DNA of 64,000 nt, from positions 1-64,000 of the forward strand of contig CAJTXN010000009.1 of the NCBI GenBank assembly GCA_910583605.1, given 5' to 3'. A model generated the notes under the pieces. The model was not told where the DNA came from, made no database searches, and worked only from the letters and a program-made list of their open reading frames with translations. Shown here one piece after another: positions 35,682 to 44,592 of this stretch. Origin of the DNA: an uncultured Lachnospiraceae bacterium. Lineage in GTDB: Bacteria; Bacillota; Clostridia; Lachnospirales; Lachnospiraceae. Numbering within the stretch: the first letter of the stretch is position 1; each line of letters begins with the position of its first letter. The translations under genes and the position numbers were made by a program.

Positions 35682-37315
35682 TAATTATCACTATCCTGTT
35701 CATCCATGGAATATACCTGACGTTTTCTTGCCAGTTCGTCATTGGCAAGGTACTCGTCGTATGTTGTAATCTTGTCGATGAGACTTCCGTTCACAATCTC
35801 CATAATTCGGTTGGCAGTGGTCTGCACAAACTGATGGTCATGGGAAGCAAATAAAACGACGCCCGGGAATTTGATCAGTCCGTTATTCAGTGCGGTAATG
35901 GACTCCATATCCAGATGGTTGGTCGGTTCGTCCAAAACTAAAATGTTTGCACCGCTGATCATCATTTTGGATAACAGACATCTGACTTTTTCACCACCGG
36001 AAAGAACTTTTACTTTTTTCACGCCGTCGTCTCCGGCAAATAACATTCGTCCCAGAAAGCCGCGGACATAAGTGGCATCTTTAATCTCGGAATATCCGGT
36101 AAGCCAGTCGACAATGGAATAATCGTTATCAAATTCTTTCGTACTGTCCTTCGGGAAATAAGCCTGGGTAGTAGTAACACCCCATTTATAGGAACCTTCA
36201 TCCGGCTCTAATTCTCCGGTAAGAATACGGAATAATGTGGTTTTTGCAATTTCATTGGAGCCGACAAAAGCAATCTTATCTTCTCTGCCAACAATAAAGG
36301 AAATATCATCCAGAACCTTTACACCGTCAATGGTTTTTGATAAATGTTCCACGGTCAGTACTTCATTGCCGATTTCACGGTTCGGACGGAAATCAATATA
36401 AGGATATTTTCTGCTGGAAGGACGGATATCATCCAGTTCAATTTTTTCCAATGCACGTTTTCTGGAGGTTGCCTGTTTGGATTTGGAAGCATTGGCGCTG
36501 AACCGCTGAATAAATTCCTGCAGTTCCTTAATCTGTTCTTCTTTCTTTTTATTGGCTTCCTTTCTCTGTTTCATGATGAGCTGGCTGGATTCATACCAGA
36601 AATCATAGTTGCCGGCATAAAGCTGAATTTTTCCATAGTCGATATCTGCAATATGGGTACAGACTTTATTCAGGAAATACCGGTCATGGGAAACAACGAT
36701 AACCGTGTTTTCGAAGTTGATCAGAAACTCTTCCAGCCAGGCAATGGCATCTAAGTCCAGATGGTTCGTCGGCTCATCCAGAAGAAGAATATCAGGATTG
36801 CCAAATAATGCCTGTGCCAGCAGTACCTTTACTTTCTGGCTGCCGGTCAGTTCTTTTAAATATTTATAGTGATGTTCGGTTTCAATTCCAAGACCGTTTA
36901 ACAGGGTAGCGGCATCCGATTCCGCTTCCCAGCCGTTCAGATTTGCAAATTCTTCTTCTAATTTTCCGGCTAAAATACCGTCCTCTTCAGAGAAATCTTC
37001 TTTGGCATAAATTTTTTCTTTTTCTTTCATGATCTCATAAAGTCTGGCATTGCCCATGATGACCGTATCCAGAACCGTATATTCATCATATTTGAAATGA
37101 TCCTGCTGCAGGAATGAGAGACGCTGTCCCGGAGTAATAATGATATCTCCGTTTGTGGAATCTATCTGGCCGGAAAGAATCTTTAAAAATGTTGATTTAC
37201 CTGCGCCGTTTGCACCAATCAGACCGTAACAGTTTCCTTCCGTAAATTTTATATTAACTTCCTCGAATAATGCTTTCTTACCGATTCTCAGAGTAATATT
37301 ATTTGCACTTATCAT
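35681..37315 (-). CDS. ABC-F family ATPase (YkpA/YbiT-like)
   Basis: 544 residues with two nucleotide-binding domains and no membrane segment. First domain: Walker A GANGAGKST (residue 37 on) and Walker B ILLLDEPTNHLDL. The inter-domain linker (about 245-310) is rich in Lys/Glu and charged (KQRKEANKKKEEQIKELQEF), as in ribosome-binding ABC-F proteins. Second domain: GSNEIAKTT in place of Walker A, signature LSGGEKVRCL and ILVLDEPTNHLDM. The substitution IAKTT and a first signature of GSQKV type are usual for the YkpA/YbiT branch. Such proteins act on translating ribosomes. First gene of a two-gene minus operon with the PHP enzyme. Confidence 0.9.
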   Translation of the reverse strand: MISANNITLRIGKKALFEEVNIKFTEGNCYGLIGANGAGKSTFLKILSGQIDSTNGDIIITPGQRLSFLQQDHFKYDEYTVLDTVIMGNARLYEIMKEKEKIYAKEDFSEEDGILAGKLEEEFANLNGWEAESDAATLLNGLGIETEHHYKYLKELTGSQKVKVLLAQALFGNPDILLLDEPTNHLDLDAIAWLEEFLINFENTVIVVSHDRYFLNKVCTHIADIDYGKIQLYAGNYDFWYESSQLIMKQRKEANKKKEEQIKELQEFIQRFSANASKSKQATSRKRALEKIELDDIRPSSRKYPYIDFRPNREIGNEVLTVEHLSKTIDGVKVLDDISFIVGREDKIAFVGSNEIAKTTLFRILTGELEPDEGSYKWGVTTTQAYFPKDSTKEFDNDYSIVDWLTGYSEIKDATYVRGFLGRMLFAGDDGVKKVKVLSGGEKVRCLLSKMMISGANILVLDEPTNHLDMESITALNNGLIKFPGVVLFASHDHQFVQTTANRIMEIVNGSLIDKITTYDEYLANDELARKRQVYSMDEQDSDN

Positions 37316-37427
37316 ATTGCTATACCTTCCTTTTTATCATTCATATAAGAACCAAACGCTTTCCTTTCCTATTTTACAGTAAAATAAGCATTTTGCAAGC
37401 TATTTTTACCTGACTTTTGAAATGTTC

Positions 37428-37456
37428 TTGTGATTTGGAGGTGGATAGGCTATAAT
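37428..37456 (+). promoter_or_regulatory. promoter of the isoamylase-like gene
   Basis: TTGTGA at 37428-37433 and TATAAT at 37451-37456, spacer 17; a second TATAAT at 37462-37467 follows. Confidence 0.6.
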
Positions 37457-37502
37457 TGGTATATAATACATGTTGGAAGGATTGTAAGGTTTGGTGCGGA
37501 AC

Positions 37503-39512
37503 ATGGCAGAAAATACTGTTAAAAATAAAGAACTGAATTATAAGATAGAAATAGGAAATCCAATGCAGCTGGGAGCCGCAAAGATAGACGGGGGAATTAA
37601 TTTTGCGTTGATTGTTACGGAGAATGTTAAGAACTGTTCCCTGATCCTATATGAAAAGGGTACAAGAAAAATTGCCACAGAGATTGTTTTTACCGAAGAA
37701 ATGCGGTTTGGAAATATATATGCGATGCTGGTCAGGGGAATTTCACCCCAGTCCTTTGAATATAATTACAGGATAGATAATAAGATAATCACTGACCCAT
37801 ATGCAGGATTGATTCATGGAGCCACTGAATTTGGGGAAACGGATTTAAATAAAAAGACTTCCGGATTTTATTATGATAAATTTGACTGGAGCGGAGACCG
37901 GAGACTAAACTATGAATTTTCGGATTCACTGATTTACAGACTTCATGTCCGGGGGTTTACCATGGGCCGGTATTCCGGTTCCAGAAAAAAGGGAACCTTT
38001 ATGGGGATTCTGGACAAGATTGATTATCTGAAGGATTTGGGTGTAACCATGGTGGAACTTATGCCTGCCTATGAGTTTAACGAAGTCATCGAGGATACGG
38101 TCAGCCGGTATGAACCAAGGATTCATCTGAGCAATGAAGAAATGATGAAGGCGAAGAAGGTGGATTTCTGGGGTTACCGGGATGCGGATTATTTTATGCC
38201 CAAGGCAGCATATTCTTCGAAAAAAGATTCTGCCGGGGCAATTAAAGAATTTAAAACCATGGTCCGGGAACTGCACCGGAACGGTATCGAGGTCTGCATG
38301 GAATTTTATTTTGGAAGGGAAGTGACTCCTTCCTATATGATGGATTGCTTCAGACACTGGGTATTTAATTATCACATCGATGCCATTCACTGCGGTATGG
38401 ATAATGATGTCCGGGGAGCCATCAGCGCTGACCCGTATCTGTCCAGAACCAAAATTATCAGCTATGGTTTCGACAGTGATAACCATTCTAAATTTAAACA
38501 CTTAGGTGAATACAATCAGGTATTTATGAATACCGCCAGAAAATTTTTAAAAGGTGATGAGGGTCAGGTCAATGATATGGCGTTCCGGTTCCGCTATAAT
38601 AAAGATTATGCGGCAGCCATAAACTATATGGCCAGTAACGATTCTCTTACCATGATGGATATGGTATCCTATGACAGGAAGCATAATGAGGAAAACGGAG
38701 AATATAATAAGGATGGCAGTGAGTCTGATTATAGCTGGAACTGCGGTTTTGAAGGCGGGACAAAGAGAAAAAGCGTAGTGGAATTGAGAAAGCGGCAGCT
38801 GAAAAATGCAATGGCAATGCTTTTATTAAGTCAGGGAACTCCCATGATTTATGCGGGAGATGAATTCGGTAATTCCTGTGGTGGAAATAATAATCCATAT
38901 TGTCAGGATAATGAGGTATCCTGGCTGGACTGGAGACTTGTTAAAAAGAATGCCTGGCTGCTGGAATATACAAAAAATCTTATTCGATACAGAAAAGAAC
39001 ATAATATTTTACATATGGATAAGCAGCTTCAGGTAAAAGATTACCGTTCCCTTGGAACACCGGATATTTCATATCATTCCGAGCGTACCTGGAGTCTGGA
39101 CACGGATATATTTGCAAGGTGTTTCGGTGTTATGCTCAACGGCAGTTATTGCCGGCTGGCAGGCAAAAAACCGGAAGAGAATATTTACATTGCGTTTAAT
39201 ATGCATTGGGAGAGCCGTAAACTGGGAGTACCCACTGCCGGACGCAATAAAAAATGGAAACTGGATATTACAACCGCAGAGGATATACAGGATTTATCGG
39301 GAGAAGAACCGGATAATCACAGATATCTGACGGTACCGCCACGGTCCGTAGTTGTTTTGTCTAGTGTGACTGACCCGGAAGCAGAAGAGCGGGAACGTTT
39401 ACTGACGGAGCGGTTAAAAAAACAGGCAGAAGAAGCGGCCAAAGCTGCTACAGAAAATCAAAATGAGAAAAGCCGGAAAACCATGAAAAAGAAAGGGAAA
39501 AAAGAGAATTAG
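37503..39512 (+). CDS. GH13 isoamylase/GlgX-like protein lacking catalytic residues
   Basis: 669 residues from the ATG at 37503; TTG at 37491 and GTG at 37494 are alternatives. An N-terminal CBM48-like domain (FALIVTENVKNCSLILYEKG) precedes a barrel with the isoamylase pattern (YRLHVRGFTMG, LGVTMVELMP, FWGYRDADYFMPKAAYS). The catalytic motifs are altered: HIDAIHCGM where the family has HVDGFRFDL, so the nucleophile Asp is Gly298 and the adjacent Arg is His296; the acid/base position (AEPWD) reads SYGFD with Tyr321; and the HD pair is N379-D380. It should be inactive as a hydrolase and may bind glucan instead. The C-terminus is a lysine-rich tail (RKTMKKKGKK). TraX-like gene follows after two bases. 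Confidence 0.82.
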   Translation: MAENTVKNKELNYKIEIGNPMQLGAAKIDGGINFALIVTENVKNCSLILYEKGTRKIATEIVFTEEMRFGNIYAMLVRGISPQSFEYNYRIDNKIITDPYAGLIHGATEFGETDLNKKTSGFYYDKFDWSGDRRLNYEFSDSLIYRLHVRGFTMGRYSGSRKKGTFMGILDKIDYLKDLGVTMVELMPAYEFNEVIEDTVSRYEPRIHLSNEEMMKAKKVDFWGYRDADYFMPKAAYSSKKDSAGAIKEFKTMVRELHRNGIEVCMEFYFGREVTPSYMMDCFRHWVFNYHIDAIHCGMDNDVRGAISADPYLSRTKIISYGFDSDNHSKFKHLGEYNQVFMNTARKFLKGDEGQVNDMAFRFRYNKDYAAAINYMASNDSLTMMDMVSYDRKHNEENGEYNKDGSESDYSWNCGFEGGTKRKSVVELRKRQLKNAMAMLLLSQGTPMIYAGDEFGNSCGGNNNPYCQDNEVSWLDWRLVKKNAWLLEYTKNLIRYRKEHNILHMDKQLQVKDYRSLGTPDISYHSERTWSLDTDIFARCFGVMLNGSYCRLAGKKPEENIYIAFNMHWESRKLGVPTAGRNKKWKLDITTAEDIQDLSGEEPDNHRYLTVPPRSVVVLSSVTDPEAEERERLLTERLKKQAEEAAKAATENQNEKSRKTMKKKGKKEN

Positions 39513-39514
39513 TT

Positions 39515-40225
39515 ATGGAAAAGAAATGTTCCGGTATCTGGAATCGAATCCGGGTGTTTGATACGTTTAAACTAAAAATGCTGGCGGTTATATCCATGAG
39601 CATAGACCATGCCGGGGCTGTTTTAATGCCGGAATGTATCTGGATGCGGATTATCGGCAGACTGGCATTTCCCATCTATTGTTTTCTTCTGGTGCAGGGA
39701 TTTCGAAATACATACAATATAAAAAAATATATCGGACGGCTGGCATTATTTGCAGCTGTTTCTGAAATTCCGTTTAATCTGGCATTTTACGGAGCCATAA
39801 TTGCAAAGGAATCCCGGAATGTATTTTTTACATTGCTGCTGGGCTTATTGCTGTTGGAACTTATTACCCTGCTGCGGACTTACGGTAAAACGATTTCTCC
39901 TGTTATGAACGGAGCATTGGAAGGAGCAGCCGTTCTGTCTTTCGCATTGGCGGCTGAAGTGCTGAAATCAGATTACAGCTTTTATGGAATTCTGATGATC
40001 TATTGTTTTTTTCTGCTGGAAAATAATTTTTTTATGAATCTGCTTTTTCAGGCGCTGATCAATATCCGGCTGATGGGATATATTCAGGGATTTGCGTTAG
40101 CTGCCATGCTGCCGGTTTACCTGTACAACGGCAGCATGGGCTGTAAAAAGTATAAATATTTTTTTTACTGGTACTATCCGGTTCATCTGATTCTGATTTG
40201 GTTCATAGCGGTCAGCATGAGCTAA
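39515..40225 (+). CDS. TraX-family membrane protein
   Basis: 236 residues with about seven hydrophobic helices. The start LKMLAVISMSIDHAGAVLMP followed by IIGRLAFPIYCFLLVQGF matches the TraX family, whose founding member acetylates F-pilin; chromosomal relatives in Firmicutes are probably membrane acyltransferase-like enzymes of unknown substrate. The conserved His and Arg of the helix-1 DH and GRLAFP motifs are present. It starts two bases after the preceding stop and its end overlaps the convergent capA-like gene by four bases. Confidence 0.85.
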   Translation: MEKKCSGIWNRIRVFDTFKLKMLAVISMSIDHAGAVLMPECIWMRIIGRLAFPIYCFLLVQGFRNTYNIKKYIGRLALFAAVSEIPFNLAFYGAIIAKESRNVFFTLLLGLLLLELITLLRTYGKTISPVMNGALEGAAVLSFALAAEVLKSDYSFYGILMIYCFFLLENNFFMNLLFQALINIRLMGYIQGFALAAMLPVYLYNGSMGCKKYKYFFYWYYPVHLILIWFIAVSMS

Positions 40226-41385
40226 TCAAATGTAACGCCAAAAGAAACACGGTTTAAAAATGAATAAAAATCCTCCTGACCGGCGGCATCACATTCCGAT
40301 GTATAATAGGTCTGGCTTTTGCAGGGAAGGAATGAGATGGAACATTTGTCAGATTCATCAATGGTTACGGTTAAAACGGTAGTGCGTGAATAATAATTAC
40401 TGAAAAGGAAATTCCCAAGACCATAAACGATGGGTACATCTTTATAGTATTCCACCCCCTGCATCACATGGGCATGGCTTCCCACCACTAAGTCCGCACC
40501 GGCATCAATATAATCTTTGGCCAGGATACGCTGATAATCTGCAGCAACTTCCTGCCGTTCAATTCCCCAGTGGGCATATACAATGACCACATCACATATT
40601 TCTTTTGCCTTTCTGATTTCCTCACACAGAGCAGCAGAATCATAAGTGGTAAATACTCCGGCTCTTGCCTCATATCCTCCCCCGGCATTGCGTGCATACC
40701 ATTCTCCGCTGGGAACGACTCTGGAAGCGGCAAGGAAACCAATGATTTTTCCGCGGACTTCTTTTGTAACTAACTGTCTGGCGCGGTTTAAATCCCGGCC
40801 GGCACCGATATAATCAATTCCGATTTCATCCAATACAGTGAAAGTGTCTAATAGAGCATCCTGTCCATAATCCAAAGTATGATTGTTTGACAGGGAAACG
40901 ATATCCACACCCATTTCCGGGAAAATATGGGAATAAGAGGTAGGAACACAGTAGGTATATTCTTTTCCGGATTCCGGTGTTCCGCGGTTGCTGAATGGAA
41001 ATTCCTGATTAACAAATGTGATATCCGCCTTTGCCAGTGTGTCTGCAACCACAGGGGAAAGAAATCCTGTAATGCCTCCGTCACAATATCTCTGGTACAG
41101 ACGTTCAGACAGAAGAATATCACCGGTCATGGCAATGGTAACCGGTGTATACGGCTCCGGAGGGGAAGTAACCGGTTCCGTGGTGGTTACTGTTTCCGAA
41201 TCTGTGACCTGTACATTGGAAGAATCTGTCACCGGACTGACAGGGGGGTCAGAGATATTTTCATTTACGGATATGGTATCTGTTGCCGGTTTCGAAGAAT
41301 TATTTACATACTGAATGCCCAGAATTGCAAGAATAAGGGCGAGGAAACTTGAAATTAATAAAATCTGTTTTTTGAAACGGTTCAT
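40222..41385 (-). CDS. CapA-family metallophosphatase-like protein, membrane-anchored
   Basis: 387 residues, ATG at 41385 with AAGGAG upstream. A signal anchor (about 7-27) is followed by a Thr/Ser/Pro/Val-rich spacer (about 30-82) and a calcineurin-like CapA domain: MTGDILLSERL, ADITFVNQEFPFS, VSLSNNHTLDYG, VIVYAHWGIE and VVGSHAHVMQGVEYY. CapA/PgsA proteins take part in poly-gamma-glutamate or capsule production and are exposed outside the membrane. No capB/capC is nearby, so its exact role is open. It has a long leader RNA from a promoter near 41628-41656. Confidence 0.9.
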   Translation of the reverse strand: MNRFKKQILLISSFLALILAILGIQYVNNSSKPATDTISVNENISDPPVSPVTDSSNVQVTDSETVTTTEPVTSPPEPYTPVTIAMTGDILLSERLYQRYCDGGITGFLSPVVADTLAKADITFVNQEFPFSNRGTPESGKEYTYCVPTSYSHIFPEMGVDIVSLSNNHTLDYGQDALLDTFTVLDEIGIDYIGAGRDLNRARQLVTKEVRGKIIGFLAASRVVPSGEWYARNAGGGYEARAGVFTTYDSAALCEEIRKAKEICDVVIVYAHWGIERQEVAADYQRILAKDYIDAGADLVVGSHAHVMQGVEYYKDVPIVYGLGNFLFSNYYSRTTVLTVTIDESDKCSISFLPCKSQTYYTSECDAAGQEDFYSFLNRVSFGVTFD

Positions 41386-41550
41386 AGATGATTCTCCTTC
41401 TGGTATGATGTGTGTGTTTGAATTGGCCAGCCGAACCCCATCTGCTGTACTATAAAAAATTTAAAAATCAGCCAACACCCAATTTCATCGTTATTTAGAA
41501 AAACAGTTACGGAAAGGTTTAGAAAATTTAGTCAACACACAGCATCCCTC

Positions 41551-41627
41551 CCCGGGCATAGCTGCGTCCCTTTAGCCAAATTCTCAATCTATGCCTACCG
41601 CTTTTTTTCGAAATAACATCTACCTAC
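41551..41627 (-). ncRNA. structured 5' leader of the capA-like gene (unassigned)
   Basis: On the minus strand, the leader starts about 7 bases after the TATAAT and runs 240 bases to the gene. Within it GGCATAG (plus 41589-41595, complement) and CTATGCC (plus 41555-41561) pair around a 27-base loop that contains GGCTAAAGGGACGCAG. The phrase GGGACGCA recalls the core of c-di-GMP-I riboswitches, but other parts of that consensus are missing. I report a structured leader of unknown class. Confidence 0.4.
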
Positions 41628-41679
41628 ATTATAAAAGATACGGATTCTATTTGCAATATGCAGTAAATTAAGGTAAAAT
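41628..41679. promoter_or_regulatory. divergent promoters sharing a palindromic -35
   Basis: TTGCAA (41651-41656) reads the same on both strands. Leftward, 17 bases separate it from TATAAT (plus 41628-41633, ATTATA), driving capA. Rightward, 17 bases separate it from TAAAAT (41674-41679), driving pdxY. The two polymerases could not bind at once, giving mutual exclusion. The 41386-41550 remainder contains only the capA leader, no gene. Confidence 0.6.
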
Positions 41680-41752
41680 GATATCCGTGAATGTAAATTT
41701 TATGTAAATATCAGAAATGAGAGATTAGATTTAACAGATGAGGTGCTTGCAT

Positions 41753-42583
41753 ATGTCACACAATAACCAGAAAAAAATAGCCGTTATCAATGACTTTTCC
41801 GGTTTTGGCCGTTGTTCCATAGTGGTTTCCCTGCCGATTATTTCGGCTCTGAAGGTTCAGTGCTGTGCGGTTCCCACTTCCATTTTTTCCAATCATACGG
41901 GTTTCCCGGAGTTTTTCTTTGATGATTATACGGATAAGATGGAGCAGTATATAGAGAACTGGAAGAAGCTGGATTTAGAGTTTGAAGGGATTGCCACGGG
42001 ATTTCTCGGCTCTAAGGAACAGATTGATATTGTAAAAAGGTTTATTGAAGATTTCAGAACGGAACAGACGATTGTAGTCATAGACCCGGTAATGGGAGAT
42101 TATGGAAAACCTTATGCCACCTATACAAAGTCCATGTGTGAAGAAATGAGACAATTGGTATCTTATGCGGATATACTGACACCGAATCTTACGGAGGCAT
42201 GTATCCTGACGGATACGGAATACAGGCCAGATTTATATAAACCCGGAGATATCCGTAAGATTGCGGGAAAACTCAGGGAGCAGGGACCGGAAAAGGTTGT
42301 TATCACCGGAATCATACAGGGAGAATATATAGCAAATTATGTGTATGAAGACGGAAGAACAGATAAATTTTTAAAAACTCATAAAGTCGGAACCGAACGT
42401 TCCGGAACCGGAGATATATTTTCTTCGATCATAGCTGCTGATGCCGTGAATGGGGTGGATTTTGAAACATCTGTCCGGAAAGCTTCGAATTTTATTAAGA
42501 AATGTATATTGAAATCCATAGAAATGAATATTCCCCAGACGGACGGCGTCTGCTTTGAGGAATTACTGACTGCATTAAAGTGA
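41753..42583 (+). CDS. pdxY: pyridoxal/pyridoxamine kinase (PdxY-like)
   Basis: 276 residues from the ATG at 41753 (GAGG nine bases upstream); an ATG at 41738 has no ribosome site. Ribokinase-fold vitamin B6 kinase: NDFSGFGRCSIVVSLPIISALK, VPTSIFSNHTGF, VIDPVMGDYGKPY, TPNLTEA and the catalytic GTERSGTGDIFSS with GTGD. It phosphorylates pyridoxal, pyridoxamine or pyridoxine, or perhaps a related alcohol, with ATP. It shares a promoter region with capA. The radical SAM gene starts 29 bases downstream. Confidence 0.88.
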   Translation: MSHNNQKKIAVINDFSGFGRCSIVVSLPIISALKVQCCAVPTSIFSNHTGFPEFFFDDYTDKMEQYIENWKKLDLEFEGIATGFLGSKEQIDIVKRFIEDFRTEQTIVVIDPVMGDYGKPYATYTKSMCEEMRQLVSYADILTPNLTEACILTDTEYRPDLYKPGDIRKIAGKLREQGPEKVVITGIIQGEYIANYVYEDGRTDKFLKTHKVGTERSGTGDIFSSIIAADAVNGVDFETSVRKASNFIKKCILKSIEMNIPQTDGVCFEELLTALK

Positions 42584-42612
42584 GATTATTTTTTTGAAAG
42601 GCGGGAATTCGG

Positions 42613-43236
42613 ATGAGTGAAAGAAAAAAAGCTCAGACCATTTTGTATGAAGTGCACGATAATCTATATGTCAATCTGACAAACCGTTGTCCTTGTAACT
42701 GTACGTTTTGTCTGAGACAGACCAGAGACCATATGGAAGAGTCGGAATCCCTGTGGCTGGAACATGAACCCTCCATAGAGGAATTAAAAGAAGAATTTAA
42801 AAAATCTGATATGTCAAAGTATGGAGAAGTGGTATTCTGCGGCTTCGGTGAACCTACGGAACGACTGCAGGTACTTTTGGAAGCGGCGGCTTTTGTAAAA
42901 CAGGAATACGGAAAAAATATCCGGGTAAATACCAACGGTTTATCGGATCTGGTGAACGGAACAGACACGGCGCCAATGTTTCAGGGGATTGTTGATACGA
43001 TATCCATCAGTCTGAATACACCAAAAGCAGAACGTTATCTGGAGCTGACCAGAAGCAGGTTCGGGATCCGGTCCTTTGAGGCCGTGCTGACATTTGCGAA
43101 GAATGTTAAAAAATATGTAGATACGGTGATTTTGACTACCGTTGATACCACATTAAGCACGGAAGAAGAAGAGGAGTGCAGAGCGATCTGCGGGAAGCTG
43201 GGAGTTACATACCGCATACGCCCATGGGAATCATGA
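42613..43236 (+). CDS. radical SAM protein, TatD-associated type
   Basis: 207 residues; GGCGGG lies before the ATG at 42613. The iron-sulfur motif is CPCNCTFC (CxxxCxxC form), with NLYVNLTNRC before it and FCGFGEPTERL and VNTNGL after it; DTISISLNTPKAERY is the strand-4 SAM region. The short length and the TNRCPCNCTFCLR opening match the small family usually found beside tatD-like genes, function unknown. Here a tatD gene is not adjacent. It is probably co-transcribed with pdxY and the Maf-HAD gene. Confidence 0.85.
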   Translation: MSERKKAQTILYEVHDNLYVNLTNRCPCNCTFCLRQTRDHMEESESLWLEHEPSIEELKEEFKKSDMSKYGEVVFCGFGEPTERLQVLLEAAAFVKQEYGKNIRVNTNGLSDLVNGTDTAPMFQGIVDTISISLNTPKAERYLELTRSRFGIRSFEAVLTFAKNVKKYVDTVILTTVDTTLSTEEEEECRAICGKLGVTYRIRPWES

Positions 43237-43266
43237 AAAAACGTTTAAGAAGGAATGTGAAAAGAG

Positions 43267-44529
43267 ATGAAGATAATATTAGGTTCCAAATCCCCAAGAA
43301 GACAGGAATTGTTGAAACAGATCGGTGTGTCTTTTGAATGTGTGGTCAGTGAGAAAGAAGAAATCATAACCGATACCAATCCGGAAACGGTGGTAAGAGA
43401 TTTATCCGCAGGAAAGGCAGCAGATGTGTGTGCCAGAATCCGTGAACAGTATTCCGGTGAAGAAGTATTGATCATTGGTGCAGATACAATTGTGGCATAT
43501 AATAACCGAATATTGGGAAAGCCTGCCGATAAAGCCGAAGCCTTTGAAACGCTGAAAATGCTTCAGGGAAATAAACATCAGGTCTATACAGGTGTGACCA
43601 TATTCTATCTCTCAGGCAGTGGCGATGCCGGAACCGCTTGCTGTTTTACGGAATGTACGGATGTATATATGAAAGCGATGACGGATCAGGCAATCCGTGC
43701 TTATATTGATACGGGTGAACCTATGGACAAGGCGGGTGCCTATGCAATTCAGGGGCTTTTTGCGGTGAATATCGAAAAAATAAGTGGGGATTATAATAAT
43801 GTAGTGGGACTTCCGGTTGCAAGAATTTATTCCGAGGTCAGAGAACGGCTGGGAATTGATATCGTAACCGGGAAACACAGGATGAAAGCCTGCATTTTTG
43901 ATTTGGACGGAACCATATTGGATACCTTAACTTCCATTTCGGTTACGGCAAATCAGGTACTAAAAGAGCTGGGATTTATACCTCATCCGGAAGAAAATTA
44001 TAAAACCTATGCTGGAGACGGACAGATTGAACTGATAAAGCGTGCATTGATAGCAGCGGGAGATACCGGACTGGAAATGTTTGACAGGGCAATGTCCAGA
44101 TATATAGAATTATTTAAAACCGGATGTACGTATGAGGTAAGGCCATATCCGGGAATCCGTGAATTATTTGAGGAACTGAAGAAAAAAAACATTAAAATAG
44201 CGGTATTTTCCAATAAAGAACATGACAATGTGTGTTCCATTCTTAAGGAACTGTTTGGAGAGGGGTATTTTGATTTTATACTGGGGCAGAGGGCGGATCA
44301 TGAAAAGAAGCCGAGTTCGGAGGGAATCGATATTATTTTAAAGGCAATGGATGTAGATTCGGATCAATGCCTGTATATCGGGGATACTTCTACGGATATG
44401 AAGACCGGTACCGGTGCTTCTTTATTTACGATTGGCGTAACCTGGGGATTTCGGGAGGAAAAAGAACTGAGGGACAGCGGAGCCGATACCATCATTCATC
44501 ATCCGCTGGAATTGTCAGAATATATTTAA
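43267..44529 (+). CDS. Maf-type nucleotide pyrophosphatase fused to a HAD phosphatase
   Basis: 420 residues, AAGAG-type ribosome site before the ATG at 43267. Residues 1-195 form a complete Maf domain (LGSKSPRRQELLKQIG, VIIGADTIV-like LIIGADTIVAYNN, KAGAYAIQGLFAVNIEKISGDYNNVVGLP), which in relatives hydrolyses dTTP/UTP or modified nucleotides. Residues 205-420 form a HAD phosphatase (FDLDGTILDTLTSI, AVFSNKEHD, LYIGDTSTDMKTGT) of the phosphoglycolate-phosphatase-like group. Both active sites look intact. The two are usually separate genes; a fused chain suggests consecutive or linked hydrolysis of a nucleotide. No frameshift or linker break was seen. Confidence 0.9.
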   Translation: MKIILGSKSPRRQELLKQIGVSFECVVSEKEEIITDTNPETVVRDLSAGKAADVCARIREQYSGEEVLIIGADTIVAYNNRILGKPADKAEAFETLKMLQGNKHQVYTGVTIFYLSGSGDAGTACCFTECTDVYMKAMTDQAIRAYIDTGEPMDKAGAYAIQGLFAVNIEKISGDYNNVVGLPVARIYSEVRERLGIDIVTGKHRMKACIFDLDGTILDTLTSISVTANQVLKELGFIPHPEENYKTYAGDGQIELIKRALIAAGDTGLEMFDRAMSRYIELFKTGCTYEVRPYPGIRELFEELKKKNIKIAVFSNKEHDNVCSILKELFGEGYFDFILGQRADHEKKPSSEGIDIILKAMDVDSDQCLYIGDTSTDMKTGTGASLFTIGVTWGFREEKELRDSGADTIIHHPLELSEYI

Positions 44530-44592
44530 AAGTTTACGAAACGGAGGATTCAGGCTTCTGTCTGAGCAGAATGAAGAAAGGAAACATAAGAC

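Noticed and set aside
35681..37315. ABC-F protein with degenerate second Walker A (GSNEIAKTT)
   Set aside because: This substitution and the GSQKV-like first signature are usual for the YkpA/YbiT branch, so it is not evidence of decay.
41551..41627. c-di-GMP-I riboswitch call
   Set aside because: Only the GGGACGCA phrase fits; the hairpin P1b and the flanking core bases are absent, so I left the leader unassigned.
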